A DNA stretch of 64,000 nt. Source: Echinarachnius parma. Taxonomy: Eukaryota; Echinodermata; Echinoidea; Clypeasteroida; Echinarachniidae. Numbering within the stretch: the stretch's first letter is position 1; the number at the start of each line of letters is the position of its first letter. Where the stretch lies: positions 41,098-105,097 of the forward strand of contig JBAMJV010010657.1 in the NCBI GenBank assembly GCA_037951105.1, read 5' to 3'. The notes beneath the pieces are model-generated. The model searched no databases. It was given only the letters and a program-made list of their open reading frames with translations, and was not told the DNA's origin. Below, piece after piece: positions 1 through 10,432 of this stretch. Made by a program: the position numbers and the translations under genes.

Positions 1-391
1 ATCAGTATTCGGTGATAAAATATGAACTCAATATTCGTTTTTTCACTAGGTAAACAGTGTTCGTTTTCTTTCAAACTTTCACAAATCTTTCGATTGTATT
101 TTACAATGATATTGATGTAGGATTGAAGTCTCAAATGTCATTTTGTGCAATATCTGACACTTTACAGGTATCACTTTAAGCTTCCGACTAGTTTGTTGTT
201 TAATTTACGAATGTATTTTAGACACGATGTTAATAACATCGCCTATACAAGATATTAAATATCAAAACACAAGGGAAAATGTACTTCCATAGAATATTTT
301 ACAGTCATGCATGAAGCTTCGGCGTATATACAGCAACGCGATAAATTTGCATTGCATGAACGCACGTCATATTTGCATTTAGTTAAAGCTG
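1..391. other. AT-rich intergenic stretch, nothing recognised
   Basis: No sustained reading frame, RNA gene or repeat family was recognised here. The stretch ends exactly at the TTAA duplication of the next element. Confidence 0.5.
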
Positions 392-395
392 TTAA

Positions 396-861
396 AGGGA
401 CATTCCCTCTTTACCAAAAATGTCAAAATGCTTCAAATTTGGTACAGATCTGTATAATACTTGTATTATGCTGCGTATGAAATTTCATAGCCGTAGGTGC
501 CATCATTCATAGCGATCACTGCTGTTGTGCAGATCTCTCTCGTTGTGCAGATCTCTCTCGTTGGTGGCGCTATCTATTATGGGTGGTGGGCATCACATTC
601 ATACCACATATAATATCAACAGCGAACGTAGAGGGAGCTAGACAGATTATTGTGAGGTTCGGTTATTAAACCGTCGTTAAACATTTTATTAATCTATAGG
701 TAATAACAAAAATCATAAAATTGATAACTCCACCAAAATACATTGTCAAGTCCTAATCTTTTCAGAATAAATTTTAAAAATCATGATCTATAATATTTGA
801 GGTTAATATGGCAACTTATATTTTTAAATTATTTTTGGCTTGCAAAAGAGGGAATGCCCCT
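396..861. mobile_element. TTAA-3 MITE with inverted ends
   Basis: The left end reads AGGGACATTCCCTCTTT and the right end is its near-complement (AAAGAGGGAATGCCCCT). Each end abuts TTAA (392-395 and 862-865), the target duplication of piggyBac-type transposons. The 466-bp body has no open frame and includes a doubled ~17-bp segment (GTGCAGATCTCTCTCGTTG) near 530-560. I infer a non-autonomous DNA transposon. The end sequence resembles the TTAA-1 and TTAA-2 families. Confidence 0.7.
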
Positions 862-865
862 TTAA

Positions 866-1460
866 TGCCTATTCGAACAGCTTGATTTATCTTATAAGCC
901 AACCGATTCATACGTACGTTGTAATGAGATAACAAGATATATTGATAACTGATGAGGTATATATAAATACTTATGTCGTACACACGCGACCTACTTTCAT
1001 CTACAATCACACTCAAGAAATTTAACTGATACAATCCCTCCTCCTCAGACCTCCTCTGTCATAAATTGTTTAATTCCCATTCTTGAAAGTATAAATACAT
1101 ACACCAACCGGTTACACGGTAGGCAATACGTGGTCAACGATGCTCTAGATATAAATAATAAACTTTAATAAGACTGACCTAATAATGTCCAACTTAGTCG
1201 ATTAAATTACGGCATAAATCCACCTTATTATAATCCCCGCGAATGGGAACGTGCAGAAAATAAATAAATCTGACCCATCTTTTTTTTCTCAATTAGATTA
1301 TGCCATGGATAATCAGGAGCAGCGCGGACAGTATAATATAGAAAATGATAAGATAAATGGGACGTATGCAACCGTCTATAGTGGTCGTTTTTCTGTTATT
1401 TGGGGCGGTCGCTATAGCCAGGTTTAACTGTACCCTCCACCAGTTTCTTGCGCATAATTA
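866..1460. other. AT-rich intergenic stretch, nothing recognised
   Basis: No coding frame or repeat family was identified. It ends where the 0.75-kb tandem duplication begins. Confidence 0.45.
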
Positions 1461-2470
1461 TTGACCATTCCCCCAATCACGTTGGATAGCAAGCATAAGT
1501 ACTATAACATCAATGAAGCAAGAAATAACTATGCTATTTGTGTTATGCGGAGCATGTATGATAATGTACCCCATAATGTTGAAGCACCGCTCCCCGGCCT
1601 TCTTGTCATCCCCATAATCTTGGGAAACCATGGTTACGCAAACAAGAGTACTATAAAAGATCAGTGCCACTTAAGTGCCCTTCCACACACATAAGCCAAA
1701 TCGTGATTGCAATCATGATTGTAATCATGTTTACAATCACGGTGATTCTGTTGCCTTGCTTACACACGAGGAAAAAGACTTCACGCAGACCGTGATTACA
1801 ATCGCGATTCTGGAGACGTGTTTCTGTGTACCTGGCATTCAAACAAGGAGAGCGCAAGCTCAATGAGTATTTAATACTACACACTGCACTCGAAGTGAAT
1901 AGCGCGCGGTTTATCTGCGGAAGTGCATGTAAGGTCACGTAAGCTCCGCCTCCCAAATCGTGTTTTGAGGGTCAAGCCGTTCACACGAGAGATTCGCACT
2001 GTGATTTGAGTGAATCATGATTAGAAAACACCTCTGGACCACGATTAGAGTTTCGCGATTCGTGATTCTAGTTTGCTTTCACACAGTCAAAAAATACCGT
2101 GATTGGAGTAAAAAATGATCGTGATTGCAATCACGATTTGGCTGGTGTCTGAGAGGGTTCTTAGTATCAGGGGTTATGAAAGAGTGATCGACAGCGTACG
2201 TAGAATACTCAGAATTATTTACCATTCCTCCAATCAAGTTGGATAGAAAACATAAGTACAATAACATAATATAAAGCAGAAAGTACATTATAACTATGTA
2301 ATCATGGTCATGTGTGGCACATAAACGTACCCCATAATGTTGAAGTACCCAAGTACCCCTCCCCGGCCTTCTTGCCACCCCCATAATCGTGGGTAACCCT
2401 GGTTACGCAAACATGAGTACTAAAAGATCAGTGCCACTTAGTATCAAGTGTTAAGAAAGAGTAATCATCA
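1461..2470 (+). repeat. Tandem duplication, ~0.75 kb offset, first copy interrupted
   Basis: 1461-1673 and 2218-2440 are diverged direct copies. Both contain ACCATTCC(C/T)CCAATCA and ACCCCATAATGTTGAAG, a CCCCGGCCTTCTTG block and AAAAGATCAGTGCCACTTA. The sequence after the MITE in copy 1 (TTAGTATCAGGGGTTATG at 2161) matches the sequence that follows directly in copy 2 (TTAGTATCAAGTGTTAAG at 2438). The duplication therefore predates the MITE insertion. Confidence 0.8.
1674..2160. mobile_element. 487-bp palindromic MITE with TTA target duplication
   Basis: It is flanked by TTA at 1671-1673 and 2161-2163. The empty site is preserved at 2438-2440 in the second copy of the tandem duplication. The inverted ends contain AGCCAAATCGTGATTGCAAT. 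The interior repeats GTGATTGCAATCACGATT-type palindromes. A 3-bp TWA duplication is typical of PIF/Harbinger elements, so that superfamily is a reasonable inference. No transposase is encoded. Confidence 0.75.
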
Positions 2471-3814
2471 GTTATGTAAGTATCCATGTTATTCAAATGT
2501 TGTCAACATCCTCCTTAAAACCACATTGTATGCATGTCTTGAGTAATTAGTCTCGAAAGAAACTGCTCAATGTCAACCTGTATGTGAACAAACAACATTA
2601 TTCAACTGTTATAGAACCGACTTTCCATGGACGGGTCAAATATAGCTCAGGCTAAATTATATAAAACGTCCATGAGAATTCGGGCCCACGTATCTGTGTT
2701 TTTTTTTAATAATCTTGACCAACGTTTAGCGATCAAATACATTAAACAATATTCGGTCGGTCTAAACGACGCGGACGAGACAAATATTTTGAATGACCAC
2801 ACAGATATATACATGTACGTGGGCGTTGGTCATTCACGAAGGGTACTTATTTATTTTGTATTTATTATTATTATTGTTGTTTTTTTTTCTTTTTCTTTGG
2901 GGGGGGGGGGGGGGGAGCTAATTTGTTTAATTAAACATCGAAAAGTAAAGAAAGCTAAAAACGAATAGCGCGAGGTCCTTGACAAAAGGCTAGCTTTTTA
3001 CCAGCACAATCCGAGAGACGCAGTCAAGTTTTCGAACCCGGGGCAGATTTGTGCGAAGAGCGGCAGCGGAGCTCTGACAACGTACTAGACCAGAACACCT
3101 CTTCACTTTCTAGAACATAACTAGACGTTGTTTTGTTTTGTTAAAGTCGTACGTAATTATGTAATTGGTTTATTGGTTTTACATTATACACGGTTCGCGC
3201 ATGAGATCAATATATTTACTAAGCAGTTTCGAGTGAGGTGTTCCAATTCTTAGCACGCGTCCGCCTCGCAGGTTTCCCTAAGTCCTTGGATGTTTAATTC
3301 CAAAATAATGGTCTTCAGGTAAGAAGTGTTGTGGTCTGAATGCTACGGTGTTCCTAACTAATTTCGAAAAACGAGACTTGATCCAGTTCTTTCGACAAGT
3401 ATGCACGTCTAGCTTAATCCAGTCGTTCATCTAGAATAGAAAGAAAGTTTGGCTTATAGGGTAAAGTATTAGTGTCTGTACGATTCATTCAAAACTTATT
3501 TATCTATGGTGTGCATTTAGGAAAATTTTAATATATGTCGCACACAGAGGGTTAAGGTATATGCGTGTTCGAACATGTCTATATAATCAAAAGGTCGTAG
3601 TGTTTTGAGAGCATTGCGTTTGTCCTTCAGCAAGACAGTTAATCCATATTGCTGCAATGGCTGCCTCCAACGTAGGAGAGGAGGTGAAGTCAAGTGTACG
3701 AATCCCCACCCCCCCCCCCCCCCCACAAAAAAACTGCAACTTACAACAAACAATCATACAATCCCAAATACGGTGCGTGTGTGCTCCGATTGGAAGGAAA
3801 TTATGATTTTTCTT
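2471..3814. other. Intergenic stretch with poly-G and poly-C tracts
   Basis: There is a poly-G run at about 2899-2915 and a poly-C run at about 3709-3724. Short open frames across them are artefacts of the homopolymers. No repeat family or exon was recognised. Confidence 0.5.
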
Positions 3815-4083
3815 AAAGGGATCAAGTTACTTTGTTGACATGTGCAAACACTGTTGATGAATGGTGGATAACATTTGTATTTGTGTGATCTGTTATGTCC
3901 ACTGAGTGATGAATTGTGTGACAATTTCATGGTAAATCTCAGTCACTGCAGTTACTTTGTACACAGTTATAATTATCCTGCTTCATAGTTCTGCTGGTAA
4001 TACGATTAGAATGAGTAATGTGAGAACCGCTAGAGTTATAGGTAAGTTCTGAGGATTTTGACAATGTTAATATACCCCTTTAA
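3815..4083 (+). mobile_element. TTAA-2 MITE, internally deleted copy
   Basis: It starts AAAGGGATCAAGTTACTTTG and shares the landmarks TTTGTACACAGTTATAA and TTCTGAGGATTTTGACAATG with other TTAA-2 copies. It ends in a degraded form of GATCCCTTTAAT. It is shorter than the intact copies (45530-45929, 20774-21109), so part of the right half is missing. Confidence 0.65.
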
Positions 4084-4489
4084 TACATTACCATCTATAT
4101 ATCTCCAATCTTTGTGGCGTATTAATCCATATTCCGCTCTAAATCCCGATCACGGAAAACTGTTCGATTAGTCAATCACGCATATGTGTGTACGCACTCT
4201 GAGCGACGTGTATTAATGTGATAAAACGCTGGTCGAAAAGACCCAGAGCGCTAACGATTACTGTATACTGATCCTATGTGACGCTTGGCTACTTGTTAGC
4301 ATAATGAATCTTATAAGTAGTATATTCTGAATCGGATTTACACTTTAGAAAATTTCCAACACGTTCTGTCTAGCTCCCTGCAGAACGTCCACGTTTACCG
4401 ATCCTAATAATCCATAAGTAGGCGTTAAAGTTTATCCCATCAATATAATAATGCTTAGTGCAACCAGACGTACATAGGACTGGTCCTGC
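4084..4489. other. Intergenic stretch, nothing recognised
   Basis: No frame or repeat family was seen between the TTAA-2 copy and the G-run-bounded element. Confidence 0.4.
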
Positions 4490-5003
4490 GTCCCCCCCGG
4501 GGGGGGGGGGGGGGGGGGGCACTCATGTATAATGTTAGACGGGTATGTGCCGCTTAAAAGAACCCCTTTTTCACACCCGATCGCAGCTCTAAAGATACCC
4601 GATTTTCAAAAATTGCCGCTCCATAGACCCCCGGAATGACTTGGCTAGGTAGTTGAGTAGCGCCAAGTCCATTATTCTTCTTCTAGTTGGGCTCCATAGA
4701 CCCCCGGAAAGACTTGGCTATGTTTGAGTAGCGGCAAGTCCCGTTATTCTTCTTCCAGTTCGGCTCCTTGGACCACCATTTGAGCCTTTTTGAGGGTTTC
4801 CGTAGGTCTTTGGTAGCTCCAAGTCTATGTATTTTGTAGTTTTAGTATGCTCCTTAGACCCCTTAACTCCCATTTCAAGGTTTTTGTAGCTCCAAAGACC
4901 CTTTTGTGCTTGTAGTCAGCTCTTCAGACCCCCATTTCAGAGTTCCGTGCGGCACACCCCCGTCAAAAAATAATTCGAGTGCCCTCCCCCCCCCCCCCCC
5001 CCG
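4490..5003 (+). mobile_element. GRUN-E element bounded by G-run/C-run ends
   Basis: A long G run (about 4498-4519) is followed by CACTCATGTATAATG. At the other end, AATTCGAGTGCCC runs into a long C run (about 4985-5002), giving inverted ends of form (G)nCACTC. The interior carries two direct sub-repeats around GGCTCCATAGACCCCCGGAA (near 4618 and 4690). A second, oppositely oriented copy lies at 25265-25690. This is a non-coding repeat with no transposase. Confidence 0.65.
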
Positions 5004-5133
5004 GGCCTGCGTCTAGGTCGAGTTCTTGTCCCCAGAGTTCCAATCAAGTGTGCGTAAAGAAATGGAAATCATGATAATCGGATGTTGCCTGAAAATGCTA
5101 TTCATGTTTCCTAAAAAAACCGCGGTCCACATT

Positions 5134-5345
5134 AAAGGGATCTAGTAACTTTGTTGGAATTTGCAGCAAGGAAGTGATAAATGGTTGGTATAACGTGTAG
5201 TTTTGAGATGTGATACGTCCTCTGAGTATTGTGTGAAAAGTTCATGTTAAATTGATGTTATGTGGCTGAGTGATGCGCAAAAGTGCAAAGTGAGATGTCC
5301 TTTATACTCATTGCACTGACTTTGTACTTTACACAGTTATTATTA
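5134..5345 (+). mobile_element. TTAA-2 MITE, left half
   Basis: It begins AAAGGGATCTAGTAACTTTG and reaches GACTTTGTACTTTACACAG. It then runs directly into the minisatellite element at 5345, so the right half is absent. The segment from about 5255 is repeated at 8018-8110 in the second copy of the large duplication. Confidence 0.65.
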
Positions 5346-5690
5346 TAGAATGGGTTGATAAATCCCTGCAATCTGATTGGTTGAGAGCAAAATTTGTGCA
5401 GACAATTAATTGTACTGGATGCATGAAAAGTCATGCGTCCGGTAAAAAAATCATGCGTCCGGTAAAAATTTCATGCGTCCGGTAAAAATTTCATGCGTCC
5501 GGTAAAAAATTTCATGCGTCCGGTAAAAAATTTCATGCGTCCGGTAAAAAAATCATGCGTCCGGTAAAAAATGTCATGCGTCCGGTAAAAAATTTCATGC
5601 GTCCGGTAAAATTATTTCATGCATCCGGTAATTTTTCTAATTTTTAATTTTTTTACTTTTTTGGGGGCGTAACAATGCCCATTCTATAAA
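5345..5690. mobile_element. MITE carrying a 20-22-bp minisatellite
   Basis: The inverted ends are TATAGAATGGG near 5348 and CCCATTCTATA near 5678. Inside, TCATGCGTCCGGTAAAA repeats ten times with a period of 20-22 bp (5431-5630). The units are contiguous with only A/T linker variation and no unique spacers, so this is not a CRISPR array. The whole block is missing from the second copy of the segmental duplication. Confidence 0.65.
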
Positions 5691-5726
5691 ACAGATGATG
5701 CGCAAGTTTATTTCGTGGATCGGTGG

Positions 5727-5828
5727 AATTGTTTGCACGCGGTAACTATGGAAACTAGTCTAAACCCACTCGGCTTCGCCTCGTGGGTTTAACAGTTCCA
5801 TAGTTACCTTGTGCAAACAATTCCTACC
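5727..5828. repeat. ~100-bp imperfect hairpin
   Basis: GAATTGTTTGCAC...GGTAACTATGGAAAC on the left pairs with GTTCCATAGTTACC...GTGCAAACAATTC on the right. The loop contains a second small inverted repeat (AACCCAC / GTGGGTT) around CGGCTTCGCCTCG. It looks like a short palindromic element with no coding potential. Confidence 0.6.
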
Positions 5829-6048
5829 GACCCACTCATACCTGCGCATCATTTGTATACTGACGCGCGGTACTGCCATCTTGCGAACACGCTGCGCAAA
5901 GTGCGTAATGCACACCAAAGACTATAGAATTACAGTGGTCGGTCTTTCCATTAAGCGTCTTTGTGCACACTCAATCAGTGTCCGCTTAAACTAGCCTACT
6001 AGTATAGTTCAAAATGGCGAGCTGCAGTGTAGCAATCTTTAACAGTTC

Positions 6049-6220
6049 TGGGCCCCGAGATGCAAGAGATCGATAAAAGAGATAAACAAATTAATAATGT
6101 AAGTCAGACAATTTGCGCATTTCAACCAATCAGATTGCGCATTTAGTCACATTATCTGACTTACAATTAAGTGTAACTTACAATCGATTGTATCTTTTTT
6201 TTTCTGCGACGGGGCCCAGA
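6049..6220. mobile_element. PAL-H palindromic MITE (copy in duplication unit 1)
   Basis: It begins near TTCTGGGCCCCG and ends near CTGCGACGGGGCCCAGA. The inner right arm reads AACTTACAATCGATTGTATC and the left arm is eroded. The centre (TTTCAACCAATCAGAT) is shared with the well-preserved copy at 44224-44395. Confidence 0.6.
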
Positions 6221-6667
6221 TCCTGCGAGCACAGAATGAGGGCGGGAGGGGGCGTAGGCGGCGATAATTCGTTGCTTATCTGTTCTTATTCTCTCGCCCG
6301 TGTGCAGCGCGATATCACCTGATACGAGAAATCGAGGGCACGCGTGCAGAAATATTATCTCCTGATAAAAAAAAAGAAGGATTTTACAGTAGCGAAGATA
6401 CTAGATGGCAAGGGGGCTATGGCACCCTTCTTTGGGGCGCGGGTGGGGGGGGGGGGGGCTCTTGCTGTTTCCCTCAGACCCCCATCCTTCGTACTTATAT
6501 GACACCACTTTATCTCCCTCCTCATGTGAGACTTTGCTGCCCTCCCTCCCCCTAGTTTATTCAGAAAATAACCGATTCTAAATGGATTCAAGGCTTTCTT
6601 TTAACCATAAAACTTCACCATTTCCTACTAAGACTAGAGGCGGCCAGTGATCCAGACGCAGTCTCCG

Positions 6668-6910
6668 TGTCACATATCACCGGATAGCGTTAAAAGGTTT
6701 GGTCACATATCATCGGATATCGTTAACGAATGCTCGACAAATTGAAGGGTAAAAGTCGTCTTCATGAATTGTTTTATGAACAAAACATTATGTCGGATAA
6801 AACAACGTACATTGCCTGACAAGGAACGGACACTATGCGCATACAAACGGATTGAAGATTTTACTTTCCATCGGGCAACCGTTCACGCTCTCTGGTGGTA
6901 TGTGACCAGA
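6668..6910 (-). mobile_element. PAL-G MITE, degraded copy
   Basis: GTCACATATCACCGGATAGC occurs at the left. The body (ATAAAACAACGTACATTGCC, then GACAAGGAACGGACACTATG) is the reverse complement of intact PAL-G copies such as 24726-24957. The right end reads GGTGGTATGTGACC. It abuts PAL-C at 6911. Confidence 0.6.
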
Positions 6911-7219
6911 AGGGGGGTGTTTCACAAATATCCTAAGTCGAACTTATCTCTAAGTTAGACTTAACAATTATGGTAAGCCATTTGTAGCCTTGGAAACAAA
7001 CATATTCAGAAGAAAACATGCTAGTATTTTAGACTTTTCATAACAATTTACATCATGAACATGAAATGTCCTTGATAATAGTCAGAACATATTAATTATT
7101 TTAATCAACATGTTATGCCTTTTAAAAGAACTTTTACGAAATGTGTTCAAAGAAACAAACGGCTTCCCATAATGTTTAAGTCCAACTTAAATTTAAGTTC
7201 ATCTTAGGATCTATGTGAA
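6911..7219. mobile_element. PAL-C palindromic MITE (unit 1)
   Basis: GGGGGTGTTTCACAAATATCC at the left and GGATCTATGTGAACCCCC at the right are the inverted ends, running into a C run (7220-7245). The body matches 16075-16384. It retains CATAATGTTTAAGTCCAACT near 7169, which is the empty-site version of the TTAA-1 insertion seen at 54629. Confidence 0.65.
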
Positions 7220-7353
7220 CCCCCCCCCCCCCCCCCCCCCCCCCCGGGCCTAATAACGGACTGGCGCCCGACGGAGAGATATATTTCCAATCTGTTCGCC
7301 TCCGTTCGTATATGCACCTGTTGTCCGTTTCTTGTTTTGCCAATGCATTCTCC

Positions 7354-7715
7354 GGGGGGGGGGGGGGGGGGGGGGTCTGTCCTCATTGAAATGGGGGTAT
7401 CATGCGTGACCAAGAAAACGAGTAATTAGGGTGTTTTTTTTTACGATCAGGCGAGATACTCGAGTATCTCGTTTAGGGTCTCAAAATCACCCAAAATCAG
7501 GAAAAATGGTATCTTTTTTAGGCTGATGAATTACTCCTTTAGGGTCTCAAAAAGATGAATTACTCGTTTAGGGTCTCAAAAACTCAGCTTACTTGCTTAG
7601 GGTATCGAAAATAGTTATAACTTGCTTTTAATAGGGGTTTACAAAAAAAGATTACTTGCTTAGGGTATCAAATATAGTTATAACCTGCTTAGAGGTTTAC
7701 AAAAAAATGATTAAT
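7354..7715 (+). repeat. G-run element with ~40-bp degenerate tandem repeats, right end missing
   Basis: After a G run (7354-7374) the end TGTCCTCATTGAAATGGGG appears. Degenerate units of the type ACTTGCTTAGGGTATCAAA and CTCGTTTAGGGTCTCAAAA follow. The related element at 10537-11080 has both inverted ends. Here the right end is lost where TTAA-1 sequence begins. Confidence 0.6.
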
Positions 7716-8016
7716 TGAAATAATGATTAAATAGAGAGATCATCAACAGCTATTTAAAAACGCTTTTGAAAAATTTTGAAAAAGTGCAAGCATTTTAAAA
7801 AAATTTGAAAAAATCATCTAATTATTTGGGCCCCAAATAATTATAAGATCAGATACATTTATTGATATTTCAGCCGTTTCTGGGTCGATTTTGACCAAAT
7901 AAAGTTTATTCTGCCATTAAAATTGCATGTTCTCTCAAATTCGACACTCAGTTTTTCATTACCTCACAAAAAAATTGTGATGTCAGCGCCCTCTCTACCA
8001 AAACTAAACTACCCCT
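7711..8016 (-). mobile_element. TTAA-1 MITE, half copy with its own central palindrome
   Basis: The right half of a reverse-oriented TTAA-1 ends AGCGCCCTCTCTACC...CTACCCCT followed by TTAA (8017-8020). The central palindrome here is ATTTGGGCCCCAAAT-like (near 7825-7855), unlike the two other variants in this window. The left half is missing. Confidence 0.65.
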
Positions 8017-8122
8017 TTAAATTGATGTTATGTGGCTGAGTGATGTTCAAAAGTGCAAAGTGAGATTGACTTACTCATTGCACTGACTTTGTACTTTACA
8101 TAGTTATTGTGTAAAGTACTGC

Positions 8123-8305
8123 CAGTGGCGTAGCGTGGTCGGACTGATTGGGGGGGGGGGGGGGGGCACGACAATTATTGGGGGCACACCTTATGTATTT
8201 CTTTGTTTTTTCAAAAAATGTCCCCTTATGTTTTCTATTGTTTTTTCGAAATTATTGGGGGGGCACGTGCCCCCCGTGCCCCCCCCCCCCGTAGCTACGC
8301 CACTG
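8123..8305. mobile_element. 183-bp hAT-type MITE with poly-G core
   Basis: The ends are CAGTGGCGTAGC and GCTACGCCACTG. The flanking 8-mers are AGTACTGC (8115-8122) and AGTACTAC (8306-8313), an 8-bp duplication with one mismatch. Host sequence resumes as CATCTTGCGCACACGCTGCG, matching copy 1 of the segmental duplication. The core is G-run/C-run and carries no coding capacity. Confidence 0.75.
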
Positions 8306-8411
8306 AGTACTACCATCTTGCGCACACGCTGCGCAGTGTTATGCAGTCCACCCAAACTAGCCTACTAGGTCATTCGTTCAGAATGGCGAGCCGCAGTGTA
8401 GCAATATTTAA

Positions 8412-9240
8412 AGGGGTAGTTGAGTATTGGTCAAACTTAACTTTAGTAACCAAAACCTGCACGATTACGATACAAACTAATAGTTATAACTTCACCATGC
8501 TCGAAAAGTATACACAATTACAAACGACAAAGTAAAACCCCTGTTATCATTAAAAAAGAGCCGTTACAACTCGAAGTGTCAAATTAACTCGGCGCGAAGC
8601 ACTAGCGTTGTAGGTCCTAATACGGGACTGTATGCAGTGTGCGGTAATACGGGACTGTAGTGCAGTCACTGTGTGCGGTAATACTATACAGTAGTACGTG
8701 TATATTATGTATTGCAACCATAGAAGTATGACTCCAACACTGCCGTTGACGCAACTCGCAAGCCCCATTCGCATTCGTTCGCCTTTCGTTCACAGTCGCG
8801 CTAACACACGGAGAGACTGGTCCATGAGGCGCATATATCACTGATTTTTTGCGGAATGGAAGGAAAAATCATAATCTTAATCCACCCGGTAGTTGGATCA
8901 CATATTGGAGAGTAAATTGCTGGTAAGTACCGTATCATATGTATAGTTTTAAGCACAATTAGCGTGCACACAAATATTTGGTTTCAGTCTTTTATTAGGA
9001 GAACATAGAACGCTAGTGCCTCGCACTAGCGGTTCTAAAAGGTGATACCGGGCGTCAACCACTTTTATATGATATTTTGAAAGCAAATTTCACAACAATT
9101 AGAGCATTTGAAGGGAAATTATTATTATTTCCCATGTTTTTTTCGATGATCTTTCATATGGAATTGAAATCAACCAAATCCGTTACAATCGATGTTGGGG
9201 GGGGGGGCACTTTGGAAATTACCAAAACTCAACTTGGCCT
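8412..9240. mobile_element. 829-bp TTAA-1-related insertion with preserved empty site
   Basis: The ends are AGGGGTAGTTGAGTATTGG and CCAAAACTCAACTTGGCCT, flanked by TTAA at 8408-8411 and 9241-9244. Copy 1 of the duplication (near 6036-6046) reads straight through as GCAATCTTTAACAGTTCTGG, which is the empty site. Only the outermost parts match TTAA-1. The ~600-bp interior is different, has a C/G-rich tract near 9197, and encodes nothing recognisable. Confidence 0.75.
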
Positions 9241-9247
9241 TTAACAA

Positions 9248-9436
9248 TTCTGGGCCCCGTTGCAGAACGAGATGCAAGAGATCGATACAAGAGATAAACA
9301 AATTAATAATGTAAGTCAGACAATTTGCGCATTTCAACCAATCAGATTTGCGCATTTAGTCACATTATCTGACTTACAATTAAGTGTAACTTACAATCGA
9401 TTGTATCTTTTTTTTCTGCGACGGGGCCCAGATCCT
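9248..9436. mobile_element. PAL-H palindromic MITE (unit 2)
   Basis: It is nearly identical to 6049-6220 but with the left arm better preserved (GGGCCCCGTTGCAGA). It ends CGACGGGGCCCAGATCC. Confidence 0.65.
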
Positions 9437-9891
9437 GCGAGCACAGAATGAGGGCGGGAGGGGGCGTAGGCGGCGATAAGTCGTTGCTTATCTGTTCTTA
9501 TTGTCTCGCCCGTGTGCAGCGCGATATCACCTGATACGAGAAATCGAGGGCACGCGTGCAGAAATATTATCTCCTGATAAAAAAAAAGAAGGATTTTACA
9601 GTAGCGAAGATACTAGATGGCAAGGGGGGCTATGGCACCCTTCTTTCGGGCGCGGGTGGGGGGGGGGGGGGGGGGGGCTCTTGCTGTTTCCTCAGACCCC
9701 CATCCTTCGTACTTATATGACACCACTTTATCTCCCTCCTCATGTGAGACTTTGCTGCCCTCCCTCCCCCTAGTTTATTCAGAAAATAACCGATTCTAAA
9801 TGGATTCAAGGCTTTCTTTTATAAAACTTCACCATTTCCTACTAAGACTAGAGGCGGCCAGTGATCCAGACGCAGTCTCCGTGTCACATAT

Positions 9892-10124
9892 CACCGGATA
9901 GCGTTAAAAGGTTTGGTCACATATCATCGGATATCGTTAACGAATGCTCGACAAATTGAAGGGTTAAAGTCGTCTTCATGAATTGTTTTAAGAACAAAAC
10001 ATTATGTCGAATAAAACAACGTACATTGCCTGACAAGGAACGGACACTATGCGCATACAAACGGATTGAAGATTTTACTTTCCATCGGGCAACCGTTCAC
10101 GCTCTCCGGTGGTATGTGACCAGA
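9892..10124 (-). mobile_element. PAL-G MITE, degraded copy (unit 2)
   Basis: Near-identical duplicate of 6668-6910, including GTCACATATCACCGGATAGC and ATAAAACAACGTACATTGCC. Confidence 0.6.
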
Positions 10125-10431
10125 AGGGGGGTGTTTCACAAATATCCTAAGTCGAACTTATCTCTAAGTTAGACTTAACAATTATGGTAAGCCATTTGTA
10201 GCCTTGGAAACAAACATATTCAGAAGAAAAAATGCTAGACTTTTCATAACAATTTACATCATGAACATGAAATGTCAGAACATATTAATTATTTTAATCA
10301 ACATGTTATGCCTTTTAAAAGAACTTTTACGAAATGTGTTCAAAGAAACAAACGGCTTCCCATAATGTTTAAGTCCAACTTAAATTTAAGTTCATCTTAG
10401 GATCTATGTGAACCCCCCCCCCCCCCCCCCC
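10125..10431. mobile_element. PAL-C MITE plus C run (unit 2)
   Basis: Duplicate of 6911-7245 with a small deletion and a shorter C run (about 10413-10431). Confidence 0.6.
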
Positions 10432-10432
10432 G

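Noticed and set aside
5431..5630. CRISPR-like array
   Set aside because: The units are contiguous with only 3-5 bp of A/T linker, no unique spacers, and a eukaryotic repeat context.
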